A stretch of DNA of 64,000 bases from Stutzerimonas degradans (lineage in GTDB: Bacteria > Pseudomonadota > Gammaproteobacteria > Pseudomonadales > Pseudomonadaceae): the NCBI RefSeq assembly GCF_024448505.1, contig NZ_JAMOHV010000004.1, positions 186,001-250,000 on the forward strand. The letters run 5' to 3'. How positions within the stretch are numbered: the stretch's first letter is position 1; every line of letters begins with the position of its first letter. The notes beneath the pieces were generated by a model that made no database searches, was not told where the DNA came from, and worked only from the letters and a program-made list of their open reading frames with translations. Below, piece by piece: positions 62,117 through 64,000 of the stretch. Both the position numbers and the translations under genes were made by a program.

Positions 62117-62252
62117 CAATCACCTCGGCGGGAAGAAACGAACAGAGCGCCCGGCGCGAGTACGTTTTGCGTGGGTCGGTCATATACCGGTAGGGGCATC
62201 CTAGCGATGGCAACGAGCGTTGACCACCGCTGTGTTGACAAGTGGGTCACCA

Positions 62253-62280
62253 AACAATATAGATATAAATATATTGTTTT
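62253..62280. promoter_or_regulatory. AT-rich palindrome AAACAATATA-N8-TATATTGTTT, candidate ArsR/BigR-type operator
   Basis: Perfect ten-base arms around an eight-base centre, ending 17 bases before the ArsR start codon and lying in the divergent region with the CsoR-type gene. AT-rich palindromes overlapping the promoter are the known sites of BigR/SqrR repressors. It contrasts sharply with the GC-rich surroundings. Confidence 0.75.
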
Positions 62281-62297
62281 TTTTGAAGGTGTTTCTT

Positions 62298-62621
62298 GTG
62301 ACGCTTGCTTCCGCTGAATTGGATATCCAACGCCTGCGTGACAGCGCGGCGGCGGCAGGGCAGCTGCTGCGAACGCTCGCGAATCCGGACCGACTGTTGC
62401 TGCTGTGTCAGTTGAGCCAGGGCGAGCGCAATGTCAGCGACATGGAGCAGTTGCTGGGCATCCAGCAGCCGACGCTGTCGCAACAGCTCGCGGTGCTGCG
62501 GCGCGAGGGGTTGGTGGAAACCCGTCGTGATGGCAAACAGATCTTCTACCGCATCAGCAGTCCCGAGGCGCTGGCGGTCATCGCCACCCTCTACCAACTT
62601 TTCTGCGGGAGCGAGCAATGA
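62298..62621 (+). CDS. ArsR-family repressor of the BigR/SqrR/YgaV type
   Basis: A 107-residue winged-helix repressor. The wHTH reads NVSDMEQLLGIQQPTLSQQL with the wing ETRRDGKQIFYRIS. Two cysteines, Cys37 in LLLLCQLSQGER and Cys103 in LYQLFC near the C-terminus, match the pair that forms a persulfide-sensing link in BigR, SqrR and YgaV. The GTG at 62298 is eight bases after gaagg; other in-frame starts lie upstream. Its stop overlaps the first YeeE/YedE gene, so it leads that operon. Confidence 0.85.
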   Translation: MTLASAELDIQRLRDSAAAAGQLLRTLANPDRLLLLCQLSQGERNVSDMEQLLGIQQPTLSQQLAVLRREGLVETRRDGKQIFYRISSPEALAVIATLYQLFCGSEQ

Positions 62622-63052
62622 CTATCGATTGGGTCAATTTCACCCCTTGGTCGGCCTTGGCCGGCGGCGCGCTGATCGGGCTGGCAGCTGCTCTGTTCGT
62701 CATGCTGAACGGCCGCATTGCCGGCATCAGCGGCCTGCTCGCCAGCCTGCTGGAGCGCAACGCGGAGGGGCGGGGCGAGAAGGCGCTGTTCCTGCTCGGT
62801 ATCCTGCTGGCGCCGTTGCTGTGGTTGATAGCCGGCGAATGGCCGCAGATGGAATTCCAGACCAATTGGCTTGGCCTGCTGATCGCCGGCGTGCTGGTAG
62901 GTGTAGGGACGCGCTATGGCGCGGGCTGCACCAGCGGTCACGGCGTTTGCGGTATTTCACGCCTCTCGGCGCGTTCTATCGTCGCGACCCTGGCCTTCAT
63001 GGCCGCAGGATTCGCGACCGTTTTCGTCATTCGCCACCTTGTCGGAGCTTGA
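62618..63052 (+). CDS. YeeE/YedE-family half-transporter, PmpA-like
   Basis: A 144-residue membrane protein with about four helices. The YeeE/YedE motif RYGAGCTSGHGVCGISRLS is present with its two cysteines, which in thiosulfate transporters of this family contact sulfur. It starts on the stop codon of the ArsR gene. Together with the next gene it forms the two-part PmpAB-like arrangement seen in bigR operons. Thiosulfate or another reduced sulfur species as substrate is inference. Confidence 0.87.
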   Translation: MTIDWVNFTPWSALAGGALIGLAAALFVMLNGRIAGISGLLASLLERNAEGRGEKALFLLGILLAPLLWLIAGEWPQMEFQTNWLGLLIAGVLVGVGTRYGAGCTSGHGVCGISRLSARSIVATLAFMAAGFATVFVIRHLVGA

Positions 63053-63054
63053 AC

Positions 63055-63474
63055 ATGCGCAAGCTGACTGCATTTGCCGCGGGTCTGCTGTTCGGTATCG
63101 GTCTGCTGCTTTCGGGCATGGCCAATCCGGCCAAGGTGATCGGTTTTCTCGACCTGGCGGGCGTCTGGGATCCCTCACTGGCGCTGGTGATGGCCGGTGC
63201 CATCGCAGTGGCGCTGTTGCCGTTCGGCTGGGCGCGACGCCGCCATGTCTCGCTGCTCGATGCACCGATGCGCTTGCCGGAAAAGCGTGAGCTGGATCGG
63301 CGCCTGATCGGCGGCAGCCTACTGTTCGGCATTGGCTGGGGTATCGCCGGCATCTGTCCCGGTCCGGCGCTGGCGATGCTGCTGTCCGGGCGCTGGCAGG
63401 TCGCGCTGTTCGTCGTGGCGATGCTGGGCGGAATGTTGCTCTTCACTGCGCTGGAAAGCCGGCGCGCGCACTGA
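63055..63474 (+). CDS. YeeE/YedE-family half-transporter (DUF6691), PmpB-like
   Basis: A 139-residue membrane protein with about four helices: LTAFAAGLLFGIGLLLSGMA, NPAKVIGFLDLAGVWDPSLA and the second-half motif GIGWGIAGICPGPALAML with its single conserved cysteine. It starts two bases after the preceding gene's stop and should pair with it to form one transporter. Confidence 0.87.
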   Translation: MRKLTAFAAGLLFGIGLLLSGMANPAKVIGFLDLAGVWDPSLALVMAGAIAVALLPFGWARRRHVSLLDAPMRLPEKRELDRRLIGGSLLFGIGWGIAGICPGPALAMLLSGRWQVALFVVAMLGGMLLFTALESRRAH

Positions 63475-63488
63475 CCTTGGAGGTCATC

Positions 63489-63680
63489 ATGAAAGCCAAT
63501 GTGGGAACAATCGATCGTACGGTGCGGATAGTCGTCGGGCTGTTACTGATCGGCCTGACGCTGGGCGGCGTGATCGGCATGTGGGGCTGGATCGGCCTGC
63601 TACCGCTCGCGACCGGCATCTTCCGCTTCTGCCCGGCATACGGTCTGCTGGGCATCAAGACCTGCAAGCTGCGCCATTGA
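63489..63680 (+). CDS. DUF2892 small membrane protein (63 aa)
   Basis: Two hydrophobic helices: MKANVGTIDRTVRIVVGLLL, then GGVIGMWGWIGLLPLATGIF, ending FCPAYGLLGIKTCKLRH with two cysteines. This resembles the DUF2892 membrane part found alone or fused to rhodanese in YgaP-like proteins, again a sulfur-associated family. ttggagg lies just upstream of the ATG. It is 14 bases from the second YeeE/YedE gene and probably ends that operon. Confidence 0.82.
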   Translation: MKANVGTIDRTVRIVVGLLLIGLTLGGVIGMWGWIGLLPLATGIFRFCPAYGLLGIKTCKLRH

Positions 63681-63734
63681 GGCCACACTCGCCGCTGGTC
63701 GGCAATCGACCGGCGGCGACTGCCATCGCCATGC

Positions 63735-64000
63735 TCAGTAGCGCATGTCGATAATGATGGTCGTGTTCTGCTCGGCGACGACGTCAAAGGCGCTGTCGTC
63801 GAAGGCCGGCGGGCCCATCACCTTGGGGTTGTTGGACAGACCGTAGCCTTCGGCCGGAAACATGCCGAAGCGGCGGTCGAGTTCGTCGTTGGCGTTCTCG
63901 TCGTGGTAGGCCATGACCGCATAACGCCCCGGCGGAACATCACCGAAAGTCAGCGTCACGTCGCCCGTTGCCGCGGGGGCCTGCTTGGTGGCGAATGCTT
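63735..64000 (-). CDS. DUF2141 family protein (5' end outside window)
   Basis: The C-terminal 88 residues are visible; the start lies beyond the window edge. VTLTFGDVPPGRYAVMAYHD, ENANDELDRRFGMFPAEGYG and LSNNPKVMGPPAFDDSAFDV are typical of DUF2141, small exported beta-sandwich proteins of unknown function. The 54 bases between it and the DUF2892 gene hold nothing recognisable. Confidence 0.8.
   Translation of the reverse strand, partial: AFATKQAPAATGDVTLTFGDVPPGRYAVMAYHDENANDELDRRFGMFPAEGYGLSNNPKVMGPPAFDDSAFDVVAEQNTTIIIDMRY

Overview
The window is GC-rich gammaproteobacterial chromosome. Gene content and protein sequences point to Pseudomonadaceae, most likely the Pseudomonas stutzeri (Stutzerimonas) group; this rests on recalled family sequences and gene order, not on a database search. 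It is dominated by a large polar-flagellum and chemotaxis island, followed by cytochrome c maturation genes and a core housekeeping block. No phage, insertion sequence or CRISPR array was seen.

Region 1 (1-9100) holds the tail of a MocR-type regulator, a proline-rich lipoprotein, a membrane GGDEF-EAL c-di-GMP enzyme, a 55-residue membrane protein, pyrF, two oxidoreductases (one medium-chain, one SDR) and a benE-type transporter. Region 2 (9100-28600) is the flagellar basal-body and export block: fliEFGHIJ, an HsbA-HsbR-HptB signalling trio, fliK, fliLMNOPQR-flhB, an inverted sodC, then flhA and flhF. Region 3 (28690-39160) is fleN, fliA, cheYZAB, motCD, parC/parP-like genes, cheW and a DUF2802 gene. 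A rhodanese follows, and a minus-strand pair encoding a second FliK-like protein and a FlhB C-domain orphan.

Region 4 (41700-48670) is ccmABCDEFGHI. Region 5 (48690-54130) carries a lipoprotein, a FliT-like gene behind a consensus sigma28 promoter, and the flagellar master regulators fleQ, fleS and fleR. These regulators lie about 40 kb from fliE, whereas in PAO1 fleR directly precedes fliE. Region 6 (54190-61700) is tpm, DUF2959, htpX, a hypothetical gene, alaA, msrB, a DUF815 ATPase, a GST, another hypothetical gene and tRNA-Glu/tRNA-Gly. Region 7 (61830-63680) looks like a sulfur or persulfide-responsive locus: a CsoR-family repressor divergent from a two-cysteine ArsR repressor, two YeeE/YedE half-transporters and a DUF2892 protein. 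A partial DUF2141 gene ends the window.

The regulatory layer is unusually readable. Sigma54 (-24/-12) promoters precede fliE, fliK, fliL, flhA and fleS. The leaders of fliE, flhA and fleS share a GTCAAAAAA element. The same element occurs twice, as the arms of a 41-bp dyad, upstream of fleQ, next to a near-consensus FleQ box. This suggests a FleQ-centred regulon with autoregulation. Sigma28 promoters precede the FliT-like gene (consensus) and the second-FliK operon (near-consensus).
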